DNA from: Chryseobacterium herbae
GTDB lineage: Bacteria; Bacteroidota; Bacteroidia; Flavobacteriales; Weeksellaceae
Direction: 5' to 3'
DNA length: 64,000 nucleotides
Assembly (NCBI RefSeq): GCF_025154075.1
Contig: NZ_JAOAMU010000002.1
Coordinates: 62,001-126,000, forward strand
Each line of letters begins with the position of its first letter. Position 1 is the stretch's first letter. The notes beneath the pieces are model-generated. The model did not search any database. It saw nothing but the letters and a program-made list of their open reading frames with translations, and was not told the origin of the DNA. Of the stretch, positions 1-8,047 are shown in pieces. Position numbers and translations under genes: made by a program.

Positions 1-21
1 AAGCAATGTGTTTTTTAGTTA

Positions 22-180
22 GTATTTTGGCAGGTCTCCTGACTTTCGCTTTCTGCACCTTCCCGTATGAACAGTGGTTTTTTGCAGAAAATCTTATTGC
101 GATTTACAGTTGCGGGGACAGCTTGGGAGTTCCACCCAATTCCCTATTATTTCCAATACGCTGGAAACCAAAATTTTTGC
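22..180 (-). ncRNA. Cobalamin (B12) riboswitch
   Basis: Read on the minus strand, this stretch carries the full set of cobalamin riboswitch landmarks in order. There is a GGTGGAACTCCC segment around 128-138, the CTGTCCCCGCAACTGTAA core around 107-125, a CCACTG block around 71-77, a CGGGAAGG segment near 57-65, and the B12 box AGTCAGGAGACCTGCC at 29-44. The order and wording match the class closely. Transcription runs leftwards, so the controlled gene lies outside the window beyond position 1. In Bacteroidota these switches usually precede outer-membrane B12 receptors or B12-related enzymes, but the target cannot be seen here. An open reading frame across this stretch on the plus strand is a chance shadow. 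Confidence 0.95.
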
Positions 181-210
181 AAAGATAACTTTTTAAATCT
201 ATTGCACAAA

Positions 211-345
211 AAGGCAGAAAAGTGAATGGTGAATCGTCAATTTTGCTTCGCAAGTGAATCGTTAATGATCAACCATACATAAATAGACAGCATTAAAATT
301 CACTATTGACTTGCGAAGCAAAATTCACCATTGACAAAAATCTTC
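211..345. repeat. Palindromic intergenic repeat (TTTGCTTCGCAA family), copy 1
   Basis: Two 17-bp perfect inverted arms lie at 239-255 and 309-325, each built on the small hairpin core TTTGCTTCGCAAGT. They sit among repeated GTGAATGGTGAAT/TTGACCATT-like words. The same vocabulary recurs at 33866, 53847, 59184 and 61789, always between genes. It looks like a REP/REPIN-type element. It lies between the riboswitch and the 3' end of the cytidine deaminase gene and could also act as a bidirectional transcript stabiliser or terminator. Confidence 0.8.
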
Positions 346-391
346 ATTCACTTTTGTAGAACAGAAGTCTTTGTTCTTGTCTCTTTCTCCT

Positions 392-874
392 CTACAAAAA
401 CGTAGAGTCAAAATAAAACGGCAATAAATCCTTAATCGAATGCACCTTCACTACTTCATCATTCATGCTTGAAAAATAAAGATCGATGTTTTCATTTTGT
501 TTTGTTTCGTATTCTATTAAACTTTGTCGGCAAGCTCCGCAAGGTGGAATCGGAGGATTTTTCTCATGAAATTCCTTAGGACCACCTACCACGAAGATCT
601 TCTTCACTTTCATATTTGGAAAGTTGGCGGCTACCCAAAAAAGGGTTGTTCTTTCTGCGCACAATCCCGATGGATAGGCTGCATTTTCCTGATTGTTTCC
701 GGAATAAATTTCACCGTTTTCCAGTAAAACGGAACATCCTACCAGGAAGTTGGAATAAGGGGCGTAGGCATTTTCACGGGCCTGAATGGCTCTTTTAAAA
801 AGAGTTTTTTCTATATCGTTCAGTTCACTGCTATTTTTAAAGTGCTCGTAACTGATCTGTATGTCTTTTTTCAT
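392..874 (-). CDS. cdd: Cytidine deaminase
   Basis: Cytoplasmic pyrimidine-salvage enzyme that deaminates cytidine and deoxycytidine to uridine and deoxyuridine. The 160-residue product has the zinc site of the family: PSGLCAERTTLFW places Cys72 as ligand and Glu74 as proton shuttle, and PPCGACRQ supplies Cys112 and Cys115. The substrate-binding NAYAPYSNFLVG segment is near residues 35-46. The length suits the homotetrameric type with one Cys ligand in the first motif and two in the second. It reads away from the neighbouring oxidoreductase gene and appears monocistronic. The ATG start leaves a short leader that contains a 13-bp palindrome. Confidence 0.95.
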   Translation of the reverse strand: MKKDIQISYEHFKNSSELNDIEKTLFKRAIQARENAYAPYSNFLVGCSVLLENGEIYSGNNQENAAYPSGLCAERTTLFWVAANFPNMKVKKIFVVGGPKEFHEKNPPIPPCGACRQSLIEYETKQNENIDLYFSSMNDEVVKVHSIKDLLPFYFDSTFL

Positions 875-877
875 ATA

Positions 878-931
878 TTAGTCAGACTAAAAAGGGGGGC
901 TAAATTTACTTCTTTTTCATCAGATGGACAA
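878..931 (-). promoter_or_regulatory. Putative cdd promoter with operator-like palindrome
   Basis: On the minus strand a TTG (complement of 929-931) is followed after 20 bp by TAAATTTA at 901-908, one base off the Bacteroidota -7 element TAnnTTTG. Just upstream of the cdd start, TTAGTC-A-GACTAA at 878-890 is a perfect palindrome with 6-bp arms. It could be an operator or a leader hairpin. No regulator gene is adjacent, so the role is inferred. Confidence 0.4.
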
Positions 932-974
932 TATTTTTTTTATCCATCATTAAATCGAAATTCAAAAAAATAAA

Positions 975-2027
975 ATGCTATATACACCAATACAATTCAG
1001 AAATATAGAGCTAAAAAACAGATGGGTGATGTCTCCCATGTGTATGTACTCATGCGAAAATGGTCTAGCCAATGACTTCCATTTTGTGCACTACGGAAGC
1101 AGATCTCAGGGCGGAACAGGATTAATTATGGTTGAAGCCACTGGAATAGAGCCGCGAGGAAGAATTACCAATCACTGTATGGGAATCTGGAATGATCAGC
1201 AGGCAGAAGAACTTGGAAAAATCGTTGATTTTGTTCATTCTCGGTCAGAAAGTAAGATAGGAATCCAGCTGGCCCATGCCGGAAGAAAAGGATCCACCTG
1301 GAATAATCTGCAGATTCCGCTTGAAGAAGGTTGGGAAACCGTTGCGCCTAGTGCTATTCCATATCATCCTTCCGAAAGAATTCCACACGTTCTTAGCGTT
1401 GAAGAAATCAAAGAGCAGGTTACAAATTTTAAAGAAGCAGCTAAAAGAGCTGTAAAAGCAGGTTTTGACCTCATAGAAATTCACGGAGCACATGGCTATC
1501 TGATTCACCAGTTTCTATCGCCGCTTTCCAATATCAGAACCGATGAATATGGGGGGAGTTTTGAAAACAGGATCCGCTTTCTTTTGGAAATCGTAGATGC
1601 TGTGAATGAAGAACTCAACGATAATGTTGCTCTTTTTGTACGTATTTCCGGCACTGAATATGCTGAAAACGGATGGAATATTAATGACAGTGTTGAGCTG
1701 TCCAAAATTTTAAAAGAACATTCCGTAGACCTTATAGATGTTTCAAGTGGAGGAAATATTCACGGAGCGAAAATATCTGTATTCAACGGCTATCAGGTTC
1801 CTTTTTCATCCCAGGTCAGAAATGGAGCCGGAGTGAAAACCGGAGCTGTAGGATTAATCACCAAAGTGGAACAGGCTGAAGAGATTCTTCAGAAAGGAGA
1901 GGCAGATCTGATCTTTGTGGCAAGAGAGATTCTGAGAAATCCTTACATTGCTGTGCAGGGATCATTTGAGATGAAAGAAGACTGTTTCTTTCCGTATCAG
2001 TACACCAGAGCGAAAATTTCATCATAA
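975..2027 (+). CDS. NADH:flavin oxidoreductase, Old Yellow Enzyme family (NamA/YqjM-like)
   Basis: FMN-dependent ene-reductase of about 350 residues, the usual size for the YqjM/NamA branch. The N-terminus has the branch-typical MSPMCMYS stretch (Cys23, Tyr25), where the cysteine tunes the flavin in YqjM. QLAHAGRKGS near residue 100 and HGAHGYLIHQFLSPLSN near 170 are the barrel motifs that bind flavin and substrate, and FVAREILRNP near 315 is the C-terminal phosphate-binding segment. Such enzymes reduce alpha,beta-unsaturated carbonyls with NAD(P)H; the physiological substrate is not predictable. A DUF2752 gene follows after 8 bp, probably co-transcribed. Confidence 0.93.
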   Translation: MLYTPIQFRNIELKNRWVMSPMCMYSCENGLANDFHFVHYGSRSQGGTGLIMVEATGIEPRGRITNHCMGIWNDQQAEELGKIVDFVHSRSESKIGIQLAHAGRKGSTWNNLQIPLEEGWETVAPSAIPYHPSERIPHVLSVEEIKEQVTNFKEAAKRAVKAGFDLIEIHGAHGYLIHQFLSPLSNIRTDEYGGSFENRIRFLLEIVDAVNEELNDNVALFVRISGTEYAENGWNINDSVELSKILKEHSVDLIDVSSGGNIHGAKISVFNGYQVPFSSQVRNGAGVKTGAVGLITKVEQAEEILQKGEADLIFVAREILRNPYIAVQGSFEMKEDCFFPYQYTRAKISS

Positions 2028-2035
2028 CAGTTCGG

Positions 2036-2329
2036 ATGGAAATTGAAGACTTTATGCTGACATGCCCCAGCAAGAAATTTCTGGGAATAGAATGTTTGGG
2101 ATGCGGTGCTCAGAGAGCTATCGTGCTCGTGTTTGAAGGGAGATTTTCAGAAGCTTTTCATCTGTATCCGGCTGTTTATACATTGCTCTTGTTTTTGTTT
2201 ACATTAGGCCTGAGTTTTGTAGATAAAAAAAGAAAGTACGGAAATATTCTGATGACCATGGTCGTTATCAATCTGGTCATTATGATCGTATCGTATTATT
2301 ATAAACACTTTTACCTGAACGCTCATTAA
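2036..2329 (+). CDS. DUF2752 family small membrane protein
   Basis: A 97-residue protein with the DUF2752 signature: an N-terminal TCPSKKFLGIECLGCGAQRA block with conserved cysteines and Gly-Cys-Gly-x-x-Arg, followed by two hydrophobic segments (about 42-60 and 70-88). The biochemical role of the family is unknown. The start codon is 8 bp after the upstream oxidoreductase stop, so the two are probably one transcript. The paired cysteines before the membrane segment suggest metal or thiol chemistry, but that is speculation. Confidence 0.85.
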   Translation: MEIEDFMLTCPSKKFLGIECLGCGAQRAIVLVFEGRFSEAFHLYPAVYTLLLFLFTLGLSFVDKKRKYGNILMTMVVINLVIMIVSYYYKHFYLNAH

Positions 2330-2442
2330 TAAATGAAAGATCAGAATGAGACAATATTTTTTTATAAGCAATTAACGGCATTGAAAAAAAAGTCGTAGAA
2401 TTACTACAAAATATAAATATCTTACATAAAAACTTTTTAAAT

Positions 2443-2464
2443 TAGAGCTTGAGCTCTATCTTTG
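2443..2464 (+). promoter_or_regulatory. Putative hcp promoter with abutting palindrome
   Basis: TATCTTTG at 2457-2464 is a perfect Bacteroidota -7 element, about 50 bp before the TssD start. Directly against it lies TAGAGCT-TG-AGCTCTA (2443-2458), a palindrome with 7-bp arms and a 2-bp spacer, where a repressor or activator could bind. No TTG -33 element is seen 17-23 bp upstream, which fits an activator-dependent promoter. Function is inferred from position only. Confidence 0.5.
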
Positions 2465-2515
2465 TTAGACTAACTTTATGAATAGTATAATCGTATATGA
2501 TTAAAATATAAGAAT

Positions 2516-2920
2516 ATGGCAGGAAATTCAAGAGGAATCTTAAAATTCAATGGAGGTGAAGGACAAAAGTTGTTAAAGCTTAATTACAGTGTATCAAGAT
2601 CTACTGATGTTTCAGGACGTGTAGCGTCTGATCCGTCAAATGCTTTGATCAAAGTAACGGTAGAAGCAACTGAAAAATCTGATATTCTGGAAAGCTTACT
2701 GAATGGTAAATACAAGCCTACAAGCGGTGAAATTACGTTAAATAAATCTCATGAAGAAGGAACTCTGATTGCCCTGAAGTGGGAAAACGGATACGTAATT
2801 CAGCATGAAATGGATTTTGATGCGATCGACACCAATAGTATGCTGGTAAGCTTTGTAATAAGTGCAGAAACTATTTCATACGGAAATTCACTTTATGAAG
2901 GATTCTGGCCATTAAGCTAG
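2516..2920 (+). CDS. tssD: Type VI secretion tube protein TssD (Hcp), Bacteroidota type
   Basis: A 134-residue protein matching the Hcp/TssD family of Bacteroidota T6SS (subtype iii). It starts MAGNSRGILKFNGGEGQ, has the 'NYSVSRSTDVSGRVASDP' strand pair, and ends in FVISAETISYGNSLYEGFWP. Hcp hexamers stack into the inner tube that carries effectors; there is no signal peptide, as expected for a cytoplasmic tube subunit. The gene stands alone between its own promoter and a strong terminator, which suits a subunit made in large amounts. VgrG follows 158 bp downstream. Sheath and baseplate genes are absent here, so this copy is probably an accessory or effector-dedicated Hcp. Confidence 0.92.
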   Translation: MAGNSRGILKFNGGEGQKLLKLNYSVSRSTDVSGRVASDPSNALIKVTVEATEKSDILESLLNGKYKPTSGEITLNKSHEEGTLIALKWENGYVIQHEMDFDAIDTNSMLVSFVISAETISYGNSLYEGFWPLS

Positions 2921-2945
2921 ATCCCGAGTAGTAAAAAATATAAAG

Positions 2946-2973
2946 AGACTGTCCCTCAAGACGGTCTTTTTTT
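2946..2973 (+). terminator. Rho-independent terminator after tssD
   Basis: AGACTGTC and GACGGTCT form an 8-bp stem (one G-U pair) with a 6-base loop, followed directly by a run of seven T. It lies 25 bp after the tssD stop and should separate the abundant Hcp transcript from the vgrG operon. Confidence 0.85.
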
Positions 2974-3078
2974 ACCTGTTGTGAACGCTATTTTCTGGCT
3001 AGGAATCTTTGTTTATTTTCAAAAATTCCCGATTGGATGAATAATATACACATTTTAACACAAATCACTTTATAAAAT

Positions 3079-5010
3079 ATGTCTACTACACCAGAACAAC
3101 CAAAGGGTGCAGCTTTTCGCCCGGCACAAAATGCAGATGGGGTATCCGAGAATCATCATACCGGCATCAACCGTCTGGTAAAGCTTTCCTTAGTCATAGA
3201 GGGGAAAATCATCAAATTTTATAAGCATTTTAAACTTAAGCAGAGTACCCAGCGTCACCACGAATTCACGCTGACTCTGGCTCATGATACTCTGGGAGAC
3301 CGCCAGACCCATTCACTGGAAGATGCCAATAAATTTCTGGGGAAACGTCTTACGGCAGTTATTTCCTATAAAGATATAGACAACAGTCCGGAACGAACTT
3401 TTGTGGGAATCATCACCGGAGTGGCATTCAGCCAGGAAAAAATGAGTCTTGGAAACATTGTGCTTACCGGATGCAGCCCTACCATTCTGTTAGACGGAGC
3501 TTCTCACATCCAGAGTTTTGGTGGAAACCAGTCCGTTAATATGGGCATTATTGCAGAAGAAGTAATCAAACAGGGGATCGATAGAGGCCGTTTTGATATC
3601 AGAATCGACGCCAATAATTTTTCCCAGATCATCTACAGCAGTCAATACGACGAAACCCATTACAACTATCTGGCAAGAATGGCTGAAGCATATGGTGAAC
3701 AGTTCTTTTATGATGGTGAAGTCCTGCATTTCGGGAAACTTCCACCTCAGAATAAACCTATTACGCTGACCTATGGAAGCAATGCCAATGATATCAAGGT
3801 TGAACTGAAAGCTATACACACGAAACCCCAGTATTACGGGTACAACAGCAACAAACATGAAAAACTTACTTCAGGCTCTACGCCTATCCAGCATGTAAGT
3901 GATATTGCAAAAACGGCTTACGATCACAATAACAGCATTTACAAAACACCTGCGCTTCAGATAGCGCCTATCAAAGCATCTACTCATCTTGACGTGGAAT
4001 ATTCACAGAAAAGTGCTTCAGGAAGTGAGGCGGTGAACGTTTTTTCTATTTCAGGGAATACTACGGTTCCATTCCTTCATCCGGGATGTGTGGCCGATGT
4101 TCAGATGCGTAAACAGGATTCCAATGAGACCTCCTATTTTACAAGAATTATGATCACGGAAACTGAACATGAAATTGATACCATAGGACATTACAAAGGT
4201 AGTTTTGCAGGAATAGCAGCGGATACAGGATTTCTTCCAAGACCGGAATATAAAATTCCTAAAGCTGAACCACAGACTGCCATGGTAATATCCAATACAG
4301 ATCCGGAAGGACAGGGAAGAATACAGGTGCAATTTGACTGGCAGACCAGCGATACCACACATTTTATCAGAATGATGAGCCCTGATGCAGGAGGAACAGA
4401 TCAGATCTCGCAGAACAGGGGCTATGTAGCCATTCCCGAAGTGGGAGATCAGGTGATGGTGAATTTTGTTCACAGCCATCCCGACAGACCTTTCGTCATG
4501 GGAGGAATGTTCCATGGTGGGATTGCTTTAGGAGGTGGAGTTAATAATCATTTGAAATCTATCCAGACCCGAAGCGGAATCAGAATTCTGATGAATGACG
4601 AAGAAGGAAGTGTAAAGATCATGGATCCCAGCGGAAACATCTATATTATGGATGGCGCAGGAAATATCAGCATGAAAGCTCCTAAAAACTTTACTTTGAA
4701 TGCCGGAGATAATATCAATATCACCGCAGGAAAAGAAATTTCGATCAGTGCGGGAGAAGGCATCAACAGTTCAGCTAATAACAGCATTATTTCCACTGCC
4801 GGAAAAGATATCGTTCAGACTGCTACAGGTGATATCCGTGAATCTTCGGATACCAGAACAGAAATGGTAGAAAAAGAATTCAAAAGACAGTCTGAGACAT
4901 CCAATGAAATAGCCGGAGAAATATCCATGTTCAGCGAACTGGAAAACATGACGATGCAAAGCGGCAAGATTGTAGAATTCAACAGTGCTGAAAAATCAAA
5001 ACTTTTCTGA
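3079..5010 (+). CDS. vgrG: Type VI secretion spike protein VgrG/TssI
   Basis: A 643-residue spike protein. The first ~390 residues resemble the gp27-like hub of VgrG. Residues ~395-480 form the gp5-like OB-fold, with AMVISNTDPEGQGRIQVQFDW-type wording followed by a VAIPEVGDQVMVNF block. From ~505 the chain becomes a repetitive beta region (NISMKAPKNFTLNAGDNINITAGKEI type repeats) that forms the needle. The trimer caps the Hcp tube and carries cargo. No toxin domain is fused to the C-terminus; the last ~50 residues are charged and may be an adaptor-docking tail. A 56-codon ORF begins 1 bp after the stop, and the lipase effector follows. Confidence 0.95.
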   Translation: MSTTPEQPKGAAFRPAQNADGVSENHHTGINRLVKLSLVIEGKIIKFYKHFKLKQSTQRHHEFTLTLAHDTLGDRQTHSLEDANKFLGKRLTAVISYKDIDNSPERTFVGIITGVAFSQEKMSLGNIVLTGCSPTILLDGASHIQSFGGNQSVNMGIIAEEVIKQGIDRGRFDIRIDANNFSQIIYSSQYDETHYNYLARMAEAYGEQFFYDGEVLHFGKLPPQNKPITLTYGSNANDIKVELKAIHTKPQYYGYNSNKHEKLTSGSTPIQHVSDIAKTAYDHNNSIYKTPALQIAPIKASTHLDVEYSQKSASGSEAVNVFSISGNTTVPFLHPGCVADVQMRKQDSNETSYFTRIMITETEHEIDTIGHYKGSFAGIAADTGFLPRPEYKIPKAEPQTAMVISNTDPEGQGRIQVQFDWQTSDTTHFIRMMSPDAGGTDQISQNRGYVAIPEVGDQVMVNFVHSHPDRPFVMGGMFHGGIALGGGVNNHLKSIQTRSGIRILMNDEEGSVKIMDPSGNIYIMDGAGNISMKAPKNFTLNAGDNINITAGKEISISAGEGINSSANNSIISTAGKDIVQTATGDIRESSDTRTEMVEKEFKRQSETSNEIAGEISMFSELENMTMQSGKIVEFNSAEKSKLF

Positions 5011-5011
5011 T

Positions 5012-5182
5012 ATGGCGATCATCAAAACAGCTAAAAATATACAGATCAAGGTGAATGACACTTACCATCTGAATGTAGGCAAAAAGGTTGAAAAAATTGC
5101 TAAAAAGATCAATGCAGAAGCTCGAACCGGGAACCTCGTTTTGGCAAGCAATAAAAAAATAATGTCTCAGGGGAATAAGTAA
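5012..5182 (+). CDS. Small protein encoded directly behind VgrG
   Basis: A 56-residue basic protein whose ATG lies 1 bp after the vgrG stop. A longer reading starting inside vgrG at 4985 is possible but less natural. The sequence is rich in Lys, Ile and Asn (MAIIKTAKNIQIKVNDTYHL, then KKVEKIAKKINAEA) and resembles the strand-rich tail of a VgrG needle. It might be a detached needle tip, a small adaptor or a remnant of a longer VgrG C-terminus. No signal peptide or membrane segment is visible. I do not recognise a family. Confidence 0.6.
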   Translation: MAIIKTAKNIQIKVNDTYHLNVGKKVEKIAKKINAEARTGNLVLASNKKIMSQGNK

Positions 5183-5219
5183 ATTCAAAACCGCTTGTTA
5201 AACAGATAAAAAATAATCA

Positions 5220-6680
5220 ATGTCAAATATAGTTTTTTCAGATTATTCGCCAACGCCACCACCAAAAGGACAAATAGATATCCGGATAGGGATTTTTTTT
5301 GATGGTACACAAAACAACAGAAGCAACACGCAGGCTGGTGGAAATGAACCGGGACGTAAACCTACTGTGGAACAGAAAGCAGCTTATGAAAAATATTCTA
5401 ATAAAGAAGATGATAGTTATACCAATGACCTGTCTAATGTAGCAAGAAAAGAATACTGGTACAAAGAGGATAAAAGTAAATATATATCAAAAATCTACAT
5501 TGAAGGGATTGGTACCGAGGATTCTTTGGGTGATAAAGATAAAAAACTGGATCATAAAGGAGTGGCTTATGGTTCCGGTTCTACAGGTGTAAGAGCTAAA
5601 GTGGAAAAAGGCTGTAGAGAAGCGCTCAGGGTAATTAAAAGTCTGATGGGGAATTTTGAAATAAGAAACATCATATTTGATGTTTACGGATTTAGCAGAG
5701 GTGCTGCAGCAGCAAGACATTTTGTTTATGAAGTCACTCAGACTAAGCCGAAAAACGGGTTGCTGGGTAGCCTTTTGGATACAGATAAAATAAAGTACGA
5801 ATCCATTAAGACAAGATTTTTAGGGGTATACGACACCGTTTCTTCATACGATCCTGATGCCAGCGAAACGACAACCAGCCCGGATTTTACAAACGATGTA
5901 AGAGAACTGCATTTAAATACGCTTAAAGCACAAAAAATAGTTCACCTCGCAGCATCTGATGAGCATAGAGAAAATTTTATGCTTACAAGGGTGCAGCTTG
6001 GCGGAGGGACAGATTATTTCCTGCCTGGGGTGCATTCCGATGTTGGAGGCTGCTATACCCATAATATGTCAGAAGACAAACAAATCATGGATTTTGATAA
6101 TACGGTTGGAGATGGATTGAGTGATGATGATTATAACACTATTTTAAATAATGATTTGAATAATCTGATTGAGCAGGGGTGGTTTAAGCGCGGCGAGGTG
6201 TCAGGCCCAAATTCCTGGCATGAAACCTATATTAAACGGGCTAAGATTAGTAACAGGTATAGTTTTATTCCTCTGCATATTATGAGTGAAATGACCAATA
6301 AAAGCTATAAGGATACCATTGATATAGATAATGTAAGGAAAGCCTATAAAATTCCTAACGGAACAGAGGATAAATATTACCCTCTTGATCTGACCAAAGT
6401 TAAAAAGAGACTGGACGCTTATATGGAAGGATCAGCACCTTATATGGCTTATCATACCAATAGACAAATTGATGAGCTGCGAAAACAATTAGCAGCAAAA
6501 AAAATAACGACAGAAGCTTTTAATATTATTGTAGGAGATCATAATCTATTAATTGATTTAAGGAACAGATACCTGCATTGGAATTCAAAATTTGGTGATA
6601 TTGGTTATAAACCTAATTTTACACTTGATAAAGCCAATTTACAGGTAAAAAGATCACGTAGAATGGCTCCCAATTCATGA
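5220..6680 (+). CDS. T6SS phospholipase effector candidate, DUF2235 (Tle1-like)
   Basis: A 486-residue DUF2235 alpha/beta hydrolase. The N-terminal IDIRIGIFFDGTQNNRSN is the family's entry motif. The nucleophile elbow GFSRG has Ser159, and PGVHSDVGGCY with His272 and Asp274 is the typical second active-site motif. The family includes the Tle1 phospholipases delivered by T6SS to degrade target membranes. There is no signal peptide, consistent with loading on the VgrG spike encoded 200 bp upstream. Its stop overlaps the start of a small membrane-protein gene (ATGA), and a DUF2931 lipoprotein follows; both are candidates for self-protection. Substrate and toxicity are inferred from family and context. 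Confidence 0.9.
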   Translation: MSNIVFSDYSPTPPPKGQIDIRIGIFFDGTQNNRSNTQAGGNEPGRKPTVEQKAAYEKYSNKEDDSYTNDLSNVARKEYWYKEDKSKYISKIYIEGIGTEDSLGDKDKKLDHKGVAYGSGSTGVRAKVEKGCREALRVIKSLMGNFEIRNIIFDVYGFSRGAAAARHFVYEVTQTKPKNGLLGSLLDTDKIKYESIKTRFLGVYDTVSSYDPDASETTTSPDFTNDVRELHLNTLKAQKIVHLAASDEHRENFMLTRVQLGGGTDYFLPGVHSDVGGCYTHNMSEDKQIMDFDNTVGDGLSDDDYNTILNNDLNNLIEQGWFKRGEVSGPNSWHETYIKRAKISNRYSFIPLHIMSEMTNKSYKDTIDIDNVRKAYKIPNGTEDKYYPLDLTKVKKRLDAYMEGSAPYMAYHTNRQIDELRKQLAAKKITTEAFNIIVGDHNLLIDLRNRYLHWNSKFGDIGYKPNFTLDKANLQVKRSRRMAPNS

Positions 6681-6958
6681 AAAAATTAATTAAGCATATC
6701 ATTTTAAGGCTTGTTATCCTGCTTATTCCCTATCTCGCATTCTATTTTATGTATGCAGAAAGTGGTTTTAAGGGACAGACCTATGATTTGGATGAAATTC
6801 CGCTGTATTTATTTTTTATGCTGTCGGTATATGTTTTTCTGGAAGCTTTTTTTTGGCTGTATAAGAAAGATAAGACTAAACTTTTAGCCAATCTGTGCAT
6901 ACTGTTATTCATGGCTTTGCTGTATTTTATACTGCCCCATAGAATGTATTTTAAATAA
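6677..6958 (+). CDS. Small three-helix membrane protein, candidate immunity factor
   Basis: A 93-residue protein whose ATG overlaps the effector stop by 4 bp, so the two are translationally coupled. Three hydrophobic stretches (about 9-27, 45-63, 73-88) alternate with charged loops, including KKDKTK between helices two and three. No family is recognised. Tight coupling to a lipase effector and a membrane location make an immunity or accessory role plausible. The 99-residue protein at 8048 has the same layout of helices and charged loop and may be a distant relative. Confidence 0.75.
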   Translation: MKKLIKHIILRLVILLIPYLAFYFMYAESGFKGQTYDLDEIPLYLFFMLSVYVFLEAFFWLYKKDKTKLLANLCILLFMALLYFILPHRMYFK

Positions 6959-6977
6959 TAAATCAAAAAGAAAAGAA

Positions 6978-7994
6978 ATGAACATGAAAACCGGTTTAAT
7001 TTATTTTGTAATTTTTATAAGTTCATTAATCTCATGCCAAAATAAAATGGAAAAATACGAATGGCTTCCCACAGAAAGCTCACCCCTCCTGTATCCTATG
7101 AATATATATCAAGGTTATCTGTTTCTTGAAGATGGCAGCAAGGTATATGTTCCCTGTTCGGGAGTTTCGCATACCGGTTGGGGATATAGCGGATCTACAC
7201 ATACCCAGGGAGATGATATGAAAGCTCTGCCTGTAAAATTGGAAGTTACATGGGCATCTTTTTTAGAAAATAAATTCTATAAAGGAAGCTGGGAATTGCC
7301 TGTAGACAAAATAAAAAAACTGTTTAAAGAAGGAACGGTAAATTCTAAGACTAATGAAAAAGAAAGCTATTCCTCAGTTGTAGTCGGACTGGCTCCCGGT
7401 GGCGTTGCCGTAGTCTGGTTATATGGTAATGACCAACAGATAGAAATAGGAAGATACCAGGCTAAAGAAACTCAGGTTGCTATGGAAGACTATGTTCCGG
7501 GAAATCCTACGATTACACAGAAAGAGTATTTTGATATGAGTAAATCTGTTCCCGAAGCCTATGAAAATATGAAGAATAAAGGGATTCAGTTTGGAATTTG
7601 GGATACTTACCGGAAAAAATATAACTGGAAAACAACAATAGAAATTCCCAATCACACGCTCAAAAATGTGAATATGGAAATGTATAACGGAGAAGAGGAA
7701 ACTTTGTTTAATGAAACTCTCAAAGAAAATCCGTTTAAACAAAGAGCAGTTCCGCGTTTGTTATCCTATGTATTCGAAGACAAAAATGGAGAACAAAACG
7801 TTTTTGAAGTAAGATATTTTGATGAAGGTGAGATCTTTGCGTTATTCAAAGAATTAGATGAAAATAAGCCTGTAGAAATTATACTTCGCATGACCGAAGA
7901 TCTAAAAAACAGAAGATTGGTATTAAAACAGGAGAATAAAGAATTTCCGATACAAAAAATTGACACTGATAATATGTGGAAATTGAAAAAATGA
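6978..7994 (+). CDS. DUF2931 family lipoprotein, candidate immunity protein
   Basis: A 338-residue lipoprotein: the hydrophobic signal ends in SLISC, giving lipidation at Cys20. The mature part has DUF2931 wording, including YPMNIYQGYLFLEDG, a GWGYSGSTHTQGDDMKALP block and WASFLENKFYKGSWELP. DUF2931 has no established biochemistry as far as I know, but it fits the pattern of periplasmic lipoproteins that neutralise Tle lipases. It sits 19 bp after the small membrane-protein gene and two genes after the effector. The C-terminal half (~180-338) may be a second, unrecognised domain. Immunity is an inference from position and location. Confidence 0.82.
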   Translation: MNMKTGLIYFVIFISSLISCQNKMEKYEWLPTESSPLLYPMNIYQGYLFLEDGSKVYVPCSGVSHTGWGYSGSTHTQGDDMKALPVKLEVTWASFLENKFYKGSWELPVDKIKKLFKEGTVNSKTNEKESYSSVVVGLAPGGVAVVWLYGNDQQIEIGRYQAKETQVAMEDYVPGNPTITQKEYFDMSKSVPEAYENMKNKGIQFGIWDTYRKKYNWKTTIEIPNHTLKNVNMEMYNGEEETLFNETLKENPFKQRAVPRLLSYVFEDKNGEQNVFEVRYFDEGEIFALFKELDENKPVEIILRMTEDLKNRRLVLKQENKEFPIQKIDTDNMWKLKK

Positions 7995-8047
7995 GACTGT
8001 AATATATAGTTTCATGTTTATTTTTTGCCGACATATAAATAGAATAA

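Noticed and set aside
6..188. 60-codon plus-strand ORF at the left edge
   Set aside because: It is the antisense of a clear cobalamin riboswitch.
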